Shown here one piece after another: positions 30,682-41,927 of a stretch of DNA of 64,000 bases. The stretch is from NCBI GenBank assembly GCA_029552065.1, contig JAKPEG010000021.1, positions 1 through 64,000 of the forward strand. Reading direction: 5' to 3'. Position 1 is the first letter of the stretch; the number at the start of each line of letters is the position of its first letter. The notes below the pieces were generated by a model, which did not search any database, was not told the DNA's origin, and was given only the letters and a program-made list of their open reading frames with translations. Made by a program: the position numbers and the translations under genes. Source of the DNA: Actinomycetes bacterium (GTDB lineage Bacteria > Actinomycetota > Actinomycetes > Actinomycetales > Dermatophilaceae).

Positions 30682-33224
30682 AGCCGGCGCAGCCCGGTGG
30701 CGAGGACGACCGCCTCGCCGGCGGCGTCCGAGGCGTCGAGGTCGACCCGCGCCTCGATCACCCAGTCGTGGTTCTCGTCGGGATCGGCGAGCGTCTGGCG
30801 CAGCAGCCACGCGCGAGCGCCCTCGGGATCGGGAGCTACGTGCAGGTGGGCCGGTCCGCGGGCGTCGGCGTCGAGGCGGATCTCGTCGTGCTCGGCCCAG
30901 TAGTCGCCGAGCGCGCCGTCCCAGCCCGCAACCGACACGAGCACCGCGGACGGCGGATCGGTGAGGGCCGCGGTGGCGAGGTCGACGGCATACAGGCCCT
31001 CGACGTCGTCGCGAGCCGCCAACTCGACCCGTCGCCACATGGCCTTGCGCACCATCGCGCGGAAGGCCTTCTCGTTGGCGGTGAGCGGCCGAGGTGGGGT
31101 CGGGGCGACCCGATGGCCACCCTCGGGCGGGAGCGCGTCCGGGTGGGTGAGTGCCTCCCACTCGTCGAGCAGCGAGGAGTCGGTCTGGCGCACCGTCTCG
31201 CCGAGCCACTCGACGAGTTCCTCGAGCTCGGGGCTGCGGTGCGACTCCGGGACCGTCTGGCGCAGGGTGCGGTAGGCGTCGGACAGGTAGCGCAGCACGA
31301 CGCCCTCGGACCGGGCGAGCCGGTAGCGCCCGATGAGATCCGTGAACGAGAGCCCCTGCTCCCACATGTGCCGGACGACCGACTTGGGCGCGAGCGCGTC
31401 CTCGGGCAGCCACGGGTGGGTCTGGCGATAGACCTCGTATGCCGCCTCGAGCAGCTCCGCGAGCGGCTGCGGCCAGCCGACGTCCTCGAGCGCCGCCATC
31501 CGCTCCTCGTAGTCCAGGCCATCGGCCTTCATCTCGGCGACGGCCTCGCCCCTGGCCTCCCACTGCTGGGCGAGCAGGACCGGCCGCGGTGGGTCGAGGA
31601 CGGCTTCGACGACCGAGACGACGTCGAGCGCGTGCGTCGGCTGCTCCGGATCGAGCAGGTCGAGGGCTGCCAGGGCGAAATGGGCGAGCGGCTGGTCGAG
31701 CGCGAAATCCTCGGGCAGCTCCACCGTGAGACCGAGGGTCCGACCGGTGGGATCGGGCTCGGGCAGGCGCACGACGACACCGGAGTCGAGCAGGCTGCGC
31801 CCCAACCGGATCGCGCGGCGGGCCAACCGCGCACGACCGGCCGCGTCATCGTGGTTATCGCGCAGGAGCCGCGAGAGCGTGCGGACCGGATCGCCCGGTC
31901 GGGCGATGATCTCGAGGATCATCGCGTTGTCGACCTTCATCCGGGACACGAGCGGTTCGGGGGGCGCGGCCACGAGCCGGTCGAAGGTCGCCTCGTTCCA
32001 CACGATCCGCCCCGGCTCGGGCTTCACCCGCTGGACCCGCTTGACCTTCACCGGATCGTCGCCGGCTCGGGCCAGCCGCCGGGCGTTCTCGATGAGATGC
32101 TCGGGCGCCTGGACAACGACCTCACCACGATCGTCGAAGCCGGCCCGGCCCGCGCGACCGGCGATCTGGTGGAACTCCCGGGCCTTGAGCAGCCGCTCGC
32201 GTTGCCCGTCGAACTTGGTGAGCTGGGTGAGCAGCACGGTGCGGATGGGCACGTTGATCCCCACCCCGAGGGTGTCGGTCCCACAGATGACCTTGAGCAG
32301 CCCGGCCTGGGCGAGCTGCTCCACGACCCGACGGTAGCGGGGCAGCATTCCGGCGTGGTGGACACCGATCCCCTTGCGCAGCAAGGCACTGAGCGTCTTG
32401 CCGAAGCCGGCCGCGAAGCGCACCGGCCCGATCCGTCGCGCGATCTCGTCGCGCTCCTGCGGGGTGAGCAGGGGCAGGCCGGTGATCGACTGGGCGTGTG
32501 CGGCGGCCGCCGCCTGGGAGGGGTGGACGACGTAGACCGGGGCCCGCCGTGTGCGGACGATCTCCTCGACCATCTCGGCGAGCGGGGTGAGTGACCAGAT
32601 GTAGGTGAGCGGCACCGGCCGCTCGGCCGAGGTGACCTCGGCGACCTCGCGTCCGGTGCGCCGCTGTAGGTCGCCGGCGATCCGCGACATGTCGCCGAGG
32701 GTGGCGGACATGAGCAGGAACTGCGCGTCGAGCAGCTCGAGGAGCGGCACCTGCCAGGCCCAGCCACGCTGCGGGTCGGCGTAGTAGTGGAACTCGTCCA
32801 TGACGACGAGTCTCGGCGCAGCGGCGCGGCCCTCCCGCAGGGCGATGTTGGCCAGTACCTCTGCGGTGCAACAGATCACCGGGGCCTCAGGGTTGACCGA
32901 GGCGTCACCGGTGAGCAGGCCGACCCGATCGGCTCCGAAGACCTCGCAGAGGGCGAAGAACTTCTCGTTGACGAGGGCCTTGATCGGCGCCGTGTAGAAG
33001 CTCACCGTGTCGGCCGCGAGCGCCGCGAGATGCCCGGCCGTGGCGACGAGCGACTTTCCGGAGCCGGTGGGAGTGGACAACACGACATGACTGCCGGACA
33101 GCAGCTCGAGGACCGCCTCCACTTGATGCGGATAGGGCTCGAGGCCCTGGGCACGCACCCAGGTGAGCAGCGCGGCATACACGTCGTCCGCGTCGCCGCC
33201 GGGGGGAGGTTCGAGCCGGGCCAT
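30678..33224 (-). CDS. DEAD/DEAH-box RNA helicase, DUF3516 type
   Basis: MARLEPPPGGDADDVYAALLTWVRAQGLEPYPHQVEAVLELLSGSHVVLSTPTGSGKSLVATAGHL; DEFH box; QIAGRAGRAG; C-terminal DUF3516-like region. Confidence 0.9.
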   Translation of the reverse strand: MARLEPPPGGDADDVYAALLTWVRAQGLEPYPHQVEAVLELLSGSHVVLSTPTGSGKSLVATAGHLAALAADTVSFYTAPIKALVNEKFFALCEVFGADRVGLLTGDASVNPEAPVICCTAEVLANIALREGRAAAPRLVVMDEFHYYADPQRGWAWQVPLLELLDAQFLLMSATLGDMSRIAGDLQRRTGREVAEVTSAERPVPLTYIWSLTPLAEMVEEIVRTRRAPVYVVHPSQAAAAAHAQSITGLPLLTPQERDEIARRIGPVRFAAGFGKTLSALLRKGIGVHHAGMLPRYRRVVEQLAQAGLLKVICGTDTLGVGINVPIRTVLLTQLTKFDGQRERLLKAREFHQIAGRAGRAGFDDRGEVVVQAPEHLIENARRLARAGDDPVKVKRVQRVKPEPGRIVWNEATFDRLVAAPPEPLVSRMKVDNAMILEIIARPGDPVRTLSRLLRDNHDDAAGRARLARRAIRLGRSLLDSGVVVRLPEPDPTGRTLGLTVELPEDFALDQPLAHFALAALDLLDPEQPTHALDVVSVVEAVLDPPRPVLLAQQWEARGEAVAEMKADGLDYEERMAALEDVGWPQPLAELLEAAYEVYRQTHPWLPEDALAPKSVVRHMWEQGLSFTDLIGRYRLARSEGVVLRYLSDAYRTLRQTVPESHRSPELEELVEWLGETVRQTDSSLLDEWEALTHPDALPPEGGHRVAPTPPRPLTANEKAFRAMVRKAMWRRVELAARDDVEGLYAVDLATAALTDPPSAVLVSVAGWDGALGDYWAEHDEIRLDADARGPAHLHVAPDPEGARAWLLRQTLADPDENHDWVIEARVDLDASDAAGEAVVLATGLRRL

Positions 33225-33329
33225 CCCCCCATCCTCCCAGCCCACGCGGCCGCGCCGTGGACGCCCGTATGCCGCGCCGCTCGCGGGTGCCGCGCCGCTT
33301 GGTTCTGCCGGCCGGTCCTCCCCGCCCGG

Positions 33330-33740
33330 GCAACACGCGGGGAGTTCCCCGGCCGGGAGACCGGCCAGCTCCGACCGCCGGCCAACTCGACACGTGAGGA
33401 GTTCCTTGGCCGGGAGACCGGCCACAGCCCAAGACAACCTCACATGTGGGAAGTTGCCCGCGCCGAGCAGCGCTGAGGCCCCCGACAACCCGACACGTGG
33501 GAAGTTCCCCGGCCCAGCAGGGAGAGCTGCCAGCTCCGACCGCCGGGTAACTCGACACGTGAGGAGTTCCTTGGCCGGGAGACCGGCCACAGCCCAAGAA
33601 AACTTCACATGCGGGAAGTTGCCCGCGCCGAGCAGCGCTGAGGCCCCCGACAACTCGACAACTGGGCAGTTGCCCCGCAACCTCAGCGCACCAGAGCAGC
33701 CCACAACTCCACCCGCGTGCAGTTGTGGGCTGCTCCCGGA
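33330..33740. repeat. Intergenic array of ~52-bp palindromic units, including a 165-bp tandem duplication
   Basis: About 8 units start near 33331, 33383, 33435, 33486, 33548, 33600, 33651 and 33703. Core is roughly CAACTcgACACGTGgGgAaGTTcCC. Copy 33364-33528 is repeated from 33529. Confidence 0.9.
33694..33735. terminator. Perfect 15-bp hairpin at the end of the repeat array
   Basis: GAGCAGCCCACAACT (33694-33708), 12-nt loop, AGTTGTGGGCTGCTC (33721-33735); ~80 bp downstream of the ligC stop. Confidence 0.6.
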
Positions 33741-33817
33741 CACGGCCGCAGGCCGGGGAGAGGCGAACCCAGGGGTCGGCCTTCTCTGACCGCGGCGGTC
33801 TGCGGCGCGTCCGTCGC

Positions 33818-36060
<2,243 letters not shown>

Positions 36061-36975
36061 TCAGCTCTCCTCGGGCCAGTACAGCCGCATGGGATTGTCG
36101 ACGAGCAACGCCTGCTGCTGCGCGGGCGTCGGGGCGATGTGGGGGATGAAGTCGACGAGCAGTCCGTCGTCGGGCATGTGGTCGGTGAGGTTGGGGTGGG
36201 GCCAGTCGGTGCCCCAGAGGACCCGGTCGGGGAACTCCTCGACGACTCGCCGGGCAAAGGGCACGACATCACGGTATGCCGCCTGCTCGCCTCCCAGCGC
36301 GGGTGGCCCGGTGCGGGAGAGACGCTCCGGGCAGGTGACCTTGCACCACACGTCGGGCTTGGCGCGCATGAGGTCGAGGAAGCCCTCGAACTGGGGACCC
36401 TCGGGGTCGAGCGACACGTCGGGCCGGCCCATGTGGTCGACGACGAGCGGCACGGGCAGGTCGAGGAAGAAGTCGCGCAGCTCGGGCAGCTCTTCGGCCT
36501 CGAAGTAGATGACGATGTGCCAGCCGAGCGGGGCGATCTGCTCGGCGACCTGGCGCAGGCCGTCGCGGGGGAGCACGTCGACGAGCCGCTTGACGAAGTT
36601 GAACCGCACCCCGCGCACCCCGCCCGCGTGCAGCCGGGCGATCTCGTCGTTAGGCGTGCCCGGTTTGACCGTGGCGACTCCCCGAGCCCGACCGTCGGAG
36701 TAGGCGATCGCGTCGAGCATGGCCCGATTGTCAGCGCCGTGGCAGGTCGCCTGGACGATGACGTTGCGGCTGAAGCCGAGCCGGTCGCGCAGGACGAACA
36801 GGTCGTTCTTCGAGGCGTCGCACGGGGTGTACTTCCGCTCGGGAGCGAAGGGGAATTCTTCGCCCGGGCCGAAGACGTGGCAGTGCGCGTCGACCGCCCC
36901 GGCGGGGAGGGTGAACTGCGGGCGGCTCGGACCGGCATACCAGTCGAGCCAGCCGGGAGTCTTCTCGAAGGCCAT
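36061..36975 (-). CDS. ligI: 2-pyrone-4,6-dicarboxylate hydrolase (amidohydrolase)
   Basis: LPAGAVDAHCHVFGPGEEFPFAPERKYTPCDASKNDLFVLRDRLGFSRNVIVQATCHGADN...VLWGTDWPHPNL. Confidence 0.92.
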   Translation of the reverse strand: MAFEKTPGWLDWYAGPSRPQFTLPAGAVDAHCHVFGPGEEFPFAPERKYTPCDASKNDLFVLRDRLGFSRNVIVQATCHGADNRAMLDAIAYSDGRARGVATVKPGTPNDEIARLHAGGVRGVRFNFVKRLVDVLPRDGLRQVAEQIAPLGWHIVIYFEAEELPELRDFFLDLPVPLVVDHMGRPDVSLDPEGPQFEGFLDLMRAKPDVWCKVTCPERLSRTGPPALGGEQAAYRDVVPFARRVVEEFPDRVLWGTDWPHPNLTDHMPDDGLLVDFIPHIAPTPAQQQALLVDNPMRLYWPEES

Positions 36976-36979
36976 CGGG

Positions 36980-37669
36980 TCAGTCCTCGTAACGCAGGCC
37001 GAGCGCGGCGAGCGGCTCGCGCATGCCGTAGATGTCCAGGCCGAGCGTGCCCTCGCGGAACTGCGCCCGCTTGCCCTCCTCGTTGGCCTCACGCGCCCCG
37101 GCGGCTGCCGCGACCTGGGCGACCTTGGCCCGGGGCACGACGACGACCCCGTCGATGTCGCCGAGGACGACGTCGCCCGGGTTGACGAGGGCATTCGCGC
37201 AGACGACCGGCACATTGACCGAGCCGAGGGTGGCCTTGACGGTGCCCTTGGCGTTGATCGCCCGGCTGAAGACGGGGAAGTCCATCTTCTCCAGGTCGGC
37301 CACGTCACGGACGCCACCGTCGATGACCAGACCCCGGCAGCCGCGCGAGCGCAACGAGGTCGCTAGCAACTCCCCGAAGAAGCCGTCCTCGCTCTCGGTC
37401 GTGCACGCGGCGACGAGGACGTCGCCCTCGCGGACCTGTTCGGCGGCGACGTGGAGCATCCAGTTGTCGCCCGGCTGGAGCAGCACGGTCACGGCGGGAC
37501 CGCACACCCGCGCGGCCGGATAGACCGGCCGGATGTAGGGGCGCAGCAGGCCGACGCGGCCCATCGCCTCGTGGACGGTCGCCACGCCGTATGCCGCGAG
37601 CGCGGCGACGTCGGCGGGGTCGGGACGGGCGATGTTCGTGTGGACGACACCGAGCTCGTCGTTGGCCAT
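36980..37669 (-). CDS. ligK: 4-carboxy-4-hydroxy-2-oxoadipate aldolase (RraA-like fold)
   Basis: [49 protein letters not shown]...[45 protein letters not shown]. Confidence 0.92.
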   Translation of the reverse strand: MANDELGVVHTNIARPDPADVAALAAYGVATVHEAMGRVGLLRPYIRPVYPAARVCGPAVTVLLQPGDNWMLHVAAEQVREGDVLVAACTTESEDGFFGELLATSLRSRGCRGLVIDGGVRDVADLEKMDFPVFSRAINAKGTVKATLGSVNVPVVCANALVNPGDVVLGDIDGVVVVPRAKVAQVAAAAGAREANEEGKRAQFREGTLGLDIYGMREPLAALGLRYED

Positions 37670-37692
37670 GGTGGGCTGCTCCTCGGGGGTGG

Positions 37693-38718
37693 TCAACGGC
37701 CTTGGGCGGTGAGAATGCGGTCGAGCCGCGGGTAGACGCGACGGGCGTTCGCGGCATACACGTCGGCGCGTTGGGCATCATCGAGATTCGCCGTGGCGTC
37801 GACGTAGCGCTTGGTGTCGTCGTAGTAGTGACCGGTGCGCGGATCGATGCCGCGGACCGCCCCGATCATCTCGCTCGCGAAGAGCACGCTCTCGTGCGGG
37901 ATCACCCGGGTGAGCAGGTCGATCCCCGGCTGGTGGTAGACGCAGGTGTCGAAGACGACGTTGCGCAGCAGCTCTTCGGGGTCGGGCTTGCCGAGCATGT
38001 CGGCCAGGCCCCGGAAGCGCCCCCAGTGGTAGGGCGCGGCTCCGCCGCCGTGCGGGACGATGAGCCGCAGGGTGGGGAAGTCGGCGAACAGGTCGCCCTG
38101 GACGAGTTGCATGAAGGCCGTGGTGTCGGCGTTGAGGTAGTGGGCGCCGGTCGTGTGGAAGGCCGGGTTGCACGACGTGCTCACGTGGACCATGGCCGGC
38201 ACGTCGAGCTCGACGAGGGCCTCGTAGACGGGGTACCAGCTGCGGTCGGTGAGCGGCGGGCTGTCCCAGTGGCCGCCCGAGGGGTCGGGGTTGAGGTTGA
38301 CGACGACCGCGCCGAGTTCCTCGACCGAGCGGCGCAGCTCGGGCACGACCGTGGCCGGGTCGACGCCGGGAGACTGCGGGAGCATCGCCCCCATGGCGAA
38401 CCGGGTCGGGTAGAGCGTGCTCACCCGGTGGCACAGGTCGTTGCAGATCCGCGACCAGGTCGAGGACACCTCGAAGTCGCCGATGTGGTGGGCCATGAAA
38501 CTCGCCCGGGGGGAGAACACCGTGACATCGGAGCCCCGCTCGTCCATGAGCCGAAGCTGGTTGCCCTCGATGGTCTCGCGGATGTCGTCATCGGAGATCG
38601 CGAGGTCGTCGGGATCGGGGGCGTTGGTCGGGTCGCCGATCGCGGCCACCTGCCTGTTGCGCCACTGCTCGAGCTGCGCCGGCGCGGTCGTGTAGTGGCC
38701 GTGGCAGTCGATGATCAC
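37693..38718 (-). CDS. ligJ: 4-oxalomesaconate hydratase (amidohydrolase family)
   Basis: GTG start; [80 protein letters not shown]. Confidence 0.92.
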   Translation of the reverse strand: MIIDCHGHYTTAPAQLEQWRNRQVAAIGDPTNAPDPDDLAISDDDIRETIEGNQLRLMDERGSDVTVFSPRASFMAHHIGDFEVSSTWSRICNDLCHRVSTLYPTRFAMGAMLPQSPGVDPATVVPELRRSVEELGAVVVNLNPDPSGGHWDSPPLTDRSWYPVYEALVELDVPAMVHVSTSCNPAFHTTGAHYLNADTTAFMQLVQGDLFADFPTLRLIVPHGGGAAPYHWGRFRGLADMLGKPDPEELLRNVVFDTCVYHQPGIDLLTRVIPHESVLFASEMIGAVRGIDPRTGHYYDDTKRYVDATANLDDAQRADVYAANARRVYPRLDRILTAQGR

Positions 38719-38817
38719 GCGATGCGCTCCGCTCGTGTCCGGGGTGCTGTCCAGATGGCCGGGGCCGGCCACCGTCAGGGCACGGTCGCATCCGCTCCCG
38801 AGCCGGGTCACCGCCAG

Positions 38818-38832
38818 TTCCGCGTGACGGAA
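38818..38832. promoter_or_regulatory. Candidate IclR-type operator in the ligJ divergent promoter region
   Basis: TTCCG-CGTGA-CGGAA dyad about 100 bp upstream of the ligJ start. Confidence 0.35.
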
Positions 38833-38950
38833 TAGACGGTGGCCACAGACGGCCTCCGCTTCCTAGCCTGCACGGTATGCCGTGTGCCCCCCACGCGCGG
38901 GCCCTCCCGCCCGGTGACCGTCCAGCCGAGTCCTCGACCGGGACCTACCG

Positions 38951-39646
38951 ATGAGCGCGCCCGAGGTCCGCGGGCTGTCCTCGATGGCCACCCGTACCCT
39001 GCTCGCCGAGCTGGCCGCTCAGGTCTCCGCGGCTGGCCCGACCCGAGTGTCCTTCGAGTCGGCCGGCGGGGTGGAGGTCGCGAAACGAATCCGCGCCGGG
39101 GCCACAGCCGACCTCGTCGTGCTCGCGGCCGACGCCATCGAGCGGCTCGTGCACGACGGCCTGCTGCGCCGGGAGACGGTCGTGCCGTTGTTCCGCTCCG
39201 AGGTGGTCGCCGCGATCCCCGAGGGGTCCGCCCCACCCCCCGTCGGCACGGTCGAGGAACTCCAGGCGGCCCTGCTCGCCACGCGCCGGATCGGCTATTC
39301 CACCGGCCCGAGTGGCGACGCCCTGCTCACGATGGTGGACCGGTGGGGGCTGGGCGAGCGGCTCGCCGGCCGACTCGTCCAGGCGCCGCCGGGTGTTCCG
39401 GTGGGCCGATTGCTCGCCGAGGGGGGCGCCGACCTGGGCTTCCAGCAGCGCAGCGAACTGCTCGGAGTGCCGGGTGTCCGGGTTCTCGGCGAGCTGCCCG
39501 AGGGCGCCCGGATCACGACGATCTTCACCGGCGCGGTGCTCACGGCGGCGGCCGACCCGCAGGGTGCGCGGTCGGTGCTCAGCGCGCTCGGGTCCGCGGA
39601 CCTCGACCCGATCGTCCTGCGGCACGGGCTCGCGCCCGCGCGTTGA
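38951..39646 (+). CDS. ModA-like substrate-binding domain protein without signal peptide
   Basis: VRGLSSMATRTLLAELAAQVSAAGPTRVSFESAGGVEVAKRIRAGATADLVVLAADAIERLVHDG...; the fold starts at the N-terminus. Confidence 0.8.
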   Translation: MSAPEVRGLSSMATRTLLAELAAQVSAAGPTRVSFESAGGVEVAKRIRAGATADLVVLAADAIERLVHDGLLRRETVVPLFRSEVVAAIPEGSAPPPVGTVEELQAALLATRRIGYSTGPSGDALLTMVDRWGLGERLAGRLVQAPPGVPVGRLLAEGGADLGFQQRSELLGVPGVRVLGELPEGARITTIFTGAVLTAAADPQGARSVLSALGSADLDPIVLRHGLAPAR

Positions 39647-39699
39647 GCCGACAGAGCCGACAGGGCCGACTGGGCCGAGCACACGGCATACCGGCGTGG

Positions 39700-39746
39700 G
39701 ATCCTGCTGCGGACCCCACGCCAGTGCACGTGGGTCGAGCGGGATC
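39700..39746. terminator. Bidirectional terminator-like imperfect hairpin between convergent genes
   Basis: GATCC...GGACCCCACG-ccagtg-CACGTGGGTC...GGATC between the ModA-like gene and pobA. Confidence 0.45.
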
Positions 39747-40956
39747 AGTCGCCGCTGCGGGCCGGCCAACCCGTGTACTGCTCGGCGAGGTAGGTGCGTC
39801 CGGCGCGGGTGTTGACGACGTTGTCGAGTTCGCCGAGCTGGCGACGGACGTCGAAGTCCAGCGCACCGGGGGGCGTGTGGAGCATCTGGGTCATCCACCA
39901 GGAGAAGTTCTGGGCCCGCCACACCCGACCGAGGGCGGCCGGCTCGTAGTCGGCGAGGGCGGCCTCGCCCTCGCCGCCCAGCGCCCGCACGAGGACGTCG
40001 GCAAGGATCTTCACGTCGTGCAGGGCGAGGTTGAGGCCCCGGGCGCCGGTCGGAGGCACCGTGTGGGCGGCATCGCCGGCAAGCAGGAGGGAGCCCCACC
40101 GCATCGGCTGCTGGACGAAAGAGCGGAAGATGAGGACCGACTTCTCGGTGACCGGTCCCTCGACGAGCTGGAAGCCGTCGTCGCCGGCCACCCGCGCCTG
40201 CATGGTCGCCCAGATCCGGTCGTCACTCCACGCGTCGGCGGAATCGTCGGGGCTGCACTGGAAGTACATCCGCTGGACCGACTCGGTCCGTTGGCTCACG
40301 AGGGCGAAGCCGTGCTCGGAGTGGGCATAGACGAGCTCGGGAGCGCTCTTCGGGGCGTCGCAGAGGAAGCCGAACCACGCGAAGGGGTATTCGCGGAAGA
40401 ACTGGGTCCGCTGATCGGCCGGGACGAGGTTGCGGCAGATGCTGCGCGAGCCGTCCGACCCGACGACGTAGCGGGCCCGGATCTCGTGCCGGGTGCCGTC
40501 GGCGGCGGTGAAGCGGACGATCGGCCGCTCGGTGGTCTCGCCGACGACCTCCGTGTCGCGGACCCCGAAGTGGACGGTGCCGCCGTCGCGGGCGCGGGCG
40601 TCGGCCAGGTCGATGAAGACGTCCGTCTGCGGGTAGAGCCACACCGACTCGCCGACCTGGGCCTGGAAGTCGATCCGGTGGCTGCGTCCGCCGAAGCGCA
40701 GGTCGACGCCCTCGTGCTCGAAGCCGTCGCGCAGGATCCGGTCGGAGACCCCCAACTCGATGAGGTCGCGGGCAGCGTCGGCCTCGATGATCCCGGCCCG
40801 CTGGGTGATCTCGATCTCTTCGCGACTGCGGATGTCGATGGCGACGGTGTCGACGCCGGCGCGGGCGAGTCGGTGCGCGAGCATGAGGCCCGCGGGTCCG
40901 GCGCCGACGATGGCGACGGGAACTTCGGTGACGGTGTCGACGGGCTGCTCGGCCAT
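39745..40956 (-). CDS. pobA: 4-hydroxybenzoate 3-monooxygenase
   Basis: VPVAIVGAGPAGLMLAHRLARAGVDTVAIDIRSREEIEITQRAGIIEADAARDL...GDAAHTVPPTGARGLNLALHDVKILA. Confidence 0.93.
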   Translation of the reverse strand: MAEQPVDTVTEVPVAIVGAGPAGLMLAHRLARAGVDTVAIDIRSREEIEITQRAGIIEADAARDLIELGVSDRILRDGFEHEGVDLRFGGRSHRIDFQAQVGESVWLYPQTDVFIDLADARARDGGTVHFGVRDTEVVGETTERPIVRFTAADGTRHEIRARYVVGSDGSRSICRNLVPADQRTQFFREYPFAWFGFLCDAPKSAPELVYAHSEHGFALVSQRTESVQRMYFQCSPDDSADAWSDDRIWATMQARVAGDDGFQLVEGPVTEKSVLIFRSFVQQPMRWGSLLLAGDAAHTVPPTGARGLNLALHDVKILADVLVRALGGEGEAALADYEPAALGRVWRAQNFSWWMTQMLHTPPGALDFDVRRQLGELDNVVNTRAGRTYLAEQYTGWPARSGD

Positions 40957-41037
40957 GGGGACCTCCAGGGGAACGGGCCCCGGGCGTCCGGGGCGATGGC
41001 GTGAAGGCTGACAGGGCCCCCGAGCCCGCGATAGCGC

Positions 41038-41058
41038 CCCTTCCGTCGAGCGGAAGGG
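41038..41058. terminator. Hairpin downstream of the iclR gene
   Basis: CCCTTCCG-TCGAG-CGGAAGGG, between iclR and pobA. Confidence 0.5.
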
Positions 41059-41064
41059 CGGGGG

Positions 41065-41835
41065 TCAGCGACTCCCTGCGCCCGCCCGTCGCCCCAACTC
41101 GACCGAGATGCCCCGGGCCGCGAGCAGGAGGGGCTCGCGCAGGCTGCGGACCCGCCCCGCGCCCCGCGCCGCCACGACGATCCCCAGGGCAGCCTGGACC
41201 GGCCCGGACGGCCCGAACCGCACGGGGACCGCCACCGCGACGGTGTCCTCCGACAGTTGTCGGTCGCTCACGACGTAGAGCTCCTTGCGAATGCGCGCGA
41301 GCTGCGCGCGCAGCGCCTTGGGGTCGGTGACCGTGTGCGGGGTCCGGGCCTCGATCGGGCCGCCGAGGACGGCCTCCTGGATGTCGGTCGGCGCGAAGGC
41401 GAGCAGGACCCGACCCATCCCGGTCGCGGCGAGCGGGAAGCGGGACCCCACCATCGTCAGGAGCTCGACCGAGCGGTGCCCGGCGATCCGTTCGACGAAG
41501 ACGAGTTCGGTGCCCTCGCGGACGGCCAGCTGGATGTTCTCGTGGGTGCCCTCGTAGAGGTCCTGCATGAACGGCAGCGCCACCTCGCGCAGGATCTGCC
41601 CCCGGGGGCACGCCGACCCCACCTCCCACAGCCGCAGCCCCACGTGCCAGGCGCCCTCGGGGGTGCGTTCGAGCGCCCCCCACGCGGCGAGTTCCCCCAC
41701 GACCCGATGCGCCGTGCTCAACGGCATGCCGGTGCGGCGGGCGATCTGGGACAGGGTCTGGGCGGGTTGCTCCCGCCCGAAGGTAGCGAGCACGGCGAGT
41801 ACCTTGCCGGCCGCCGTCGCCCTCGCCTGGGTCAT
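41065..41835 (-). CDS. IclR family transcriptional regulator (probable pob/lig regulator)
   Basis: KVLAVLATFGREQPAQTLSQIARRTGMPLSTAHRVVGELAAWGALERTPEGAWHVGLRLWEVG...; located upstream of pobA. Confidence 0.9.
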   Translation of the reverse strand: MTQARATAAGKVLAVLATFGREQPAQTLSQIARRTGMPLSTAHRVVGELAAWGALERTPEGAWHVGLRLWEVGSACPRGQILREVALPFMQDLYEGTHENIQLAVREGTELVFVERIAGHRSVELLTMVGSRFPLAATGMGRVLLAFAPTDIQEAVLGGPIEARTPHTVTDPKALRAQLARIRKELYVVSDRQLSEDTVAVAVPVRFGPSGPVQAALGIVVAARGAGRVRSLREPLLLAARGISVELGRRAGAGSR

Positions 41836-41927
41836 GCGGCACAGTCTGTCAGTCGGAGCCGCCCGGGGCGGCGGACATCCGCGACCAGCCCGGGGGGCGG
41901 ACGGACCCACGCCTAGACTCGACCGTC

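Noticed and set aside
33330-33740. CRISPR array
   Set aside because: Unit regularity suggested it, but repeats are imperfect palindromic units with repeated 'spacers' and there are no cas genes, so it does not fit CRISPR.
33163-33789. Plus-strand ORF across the repeat array
   Set aside because: Low-complexity translation of the repeats with no independent start/RBS support; treated as repeat DNA.
39645-39680. Short GCCGACAGA/GCCGACAGG tandem repeat after the ModA-like gene
   Set aside because: Only about four imperfect 9-mers; too short to argue function beyond slippage.
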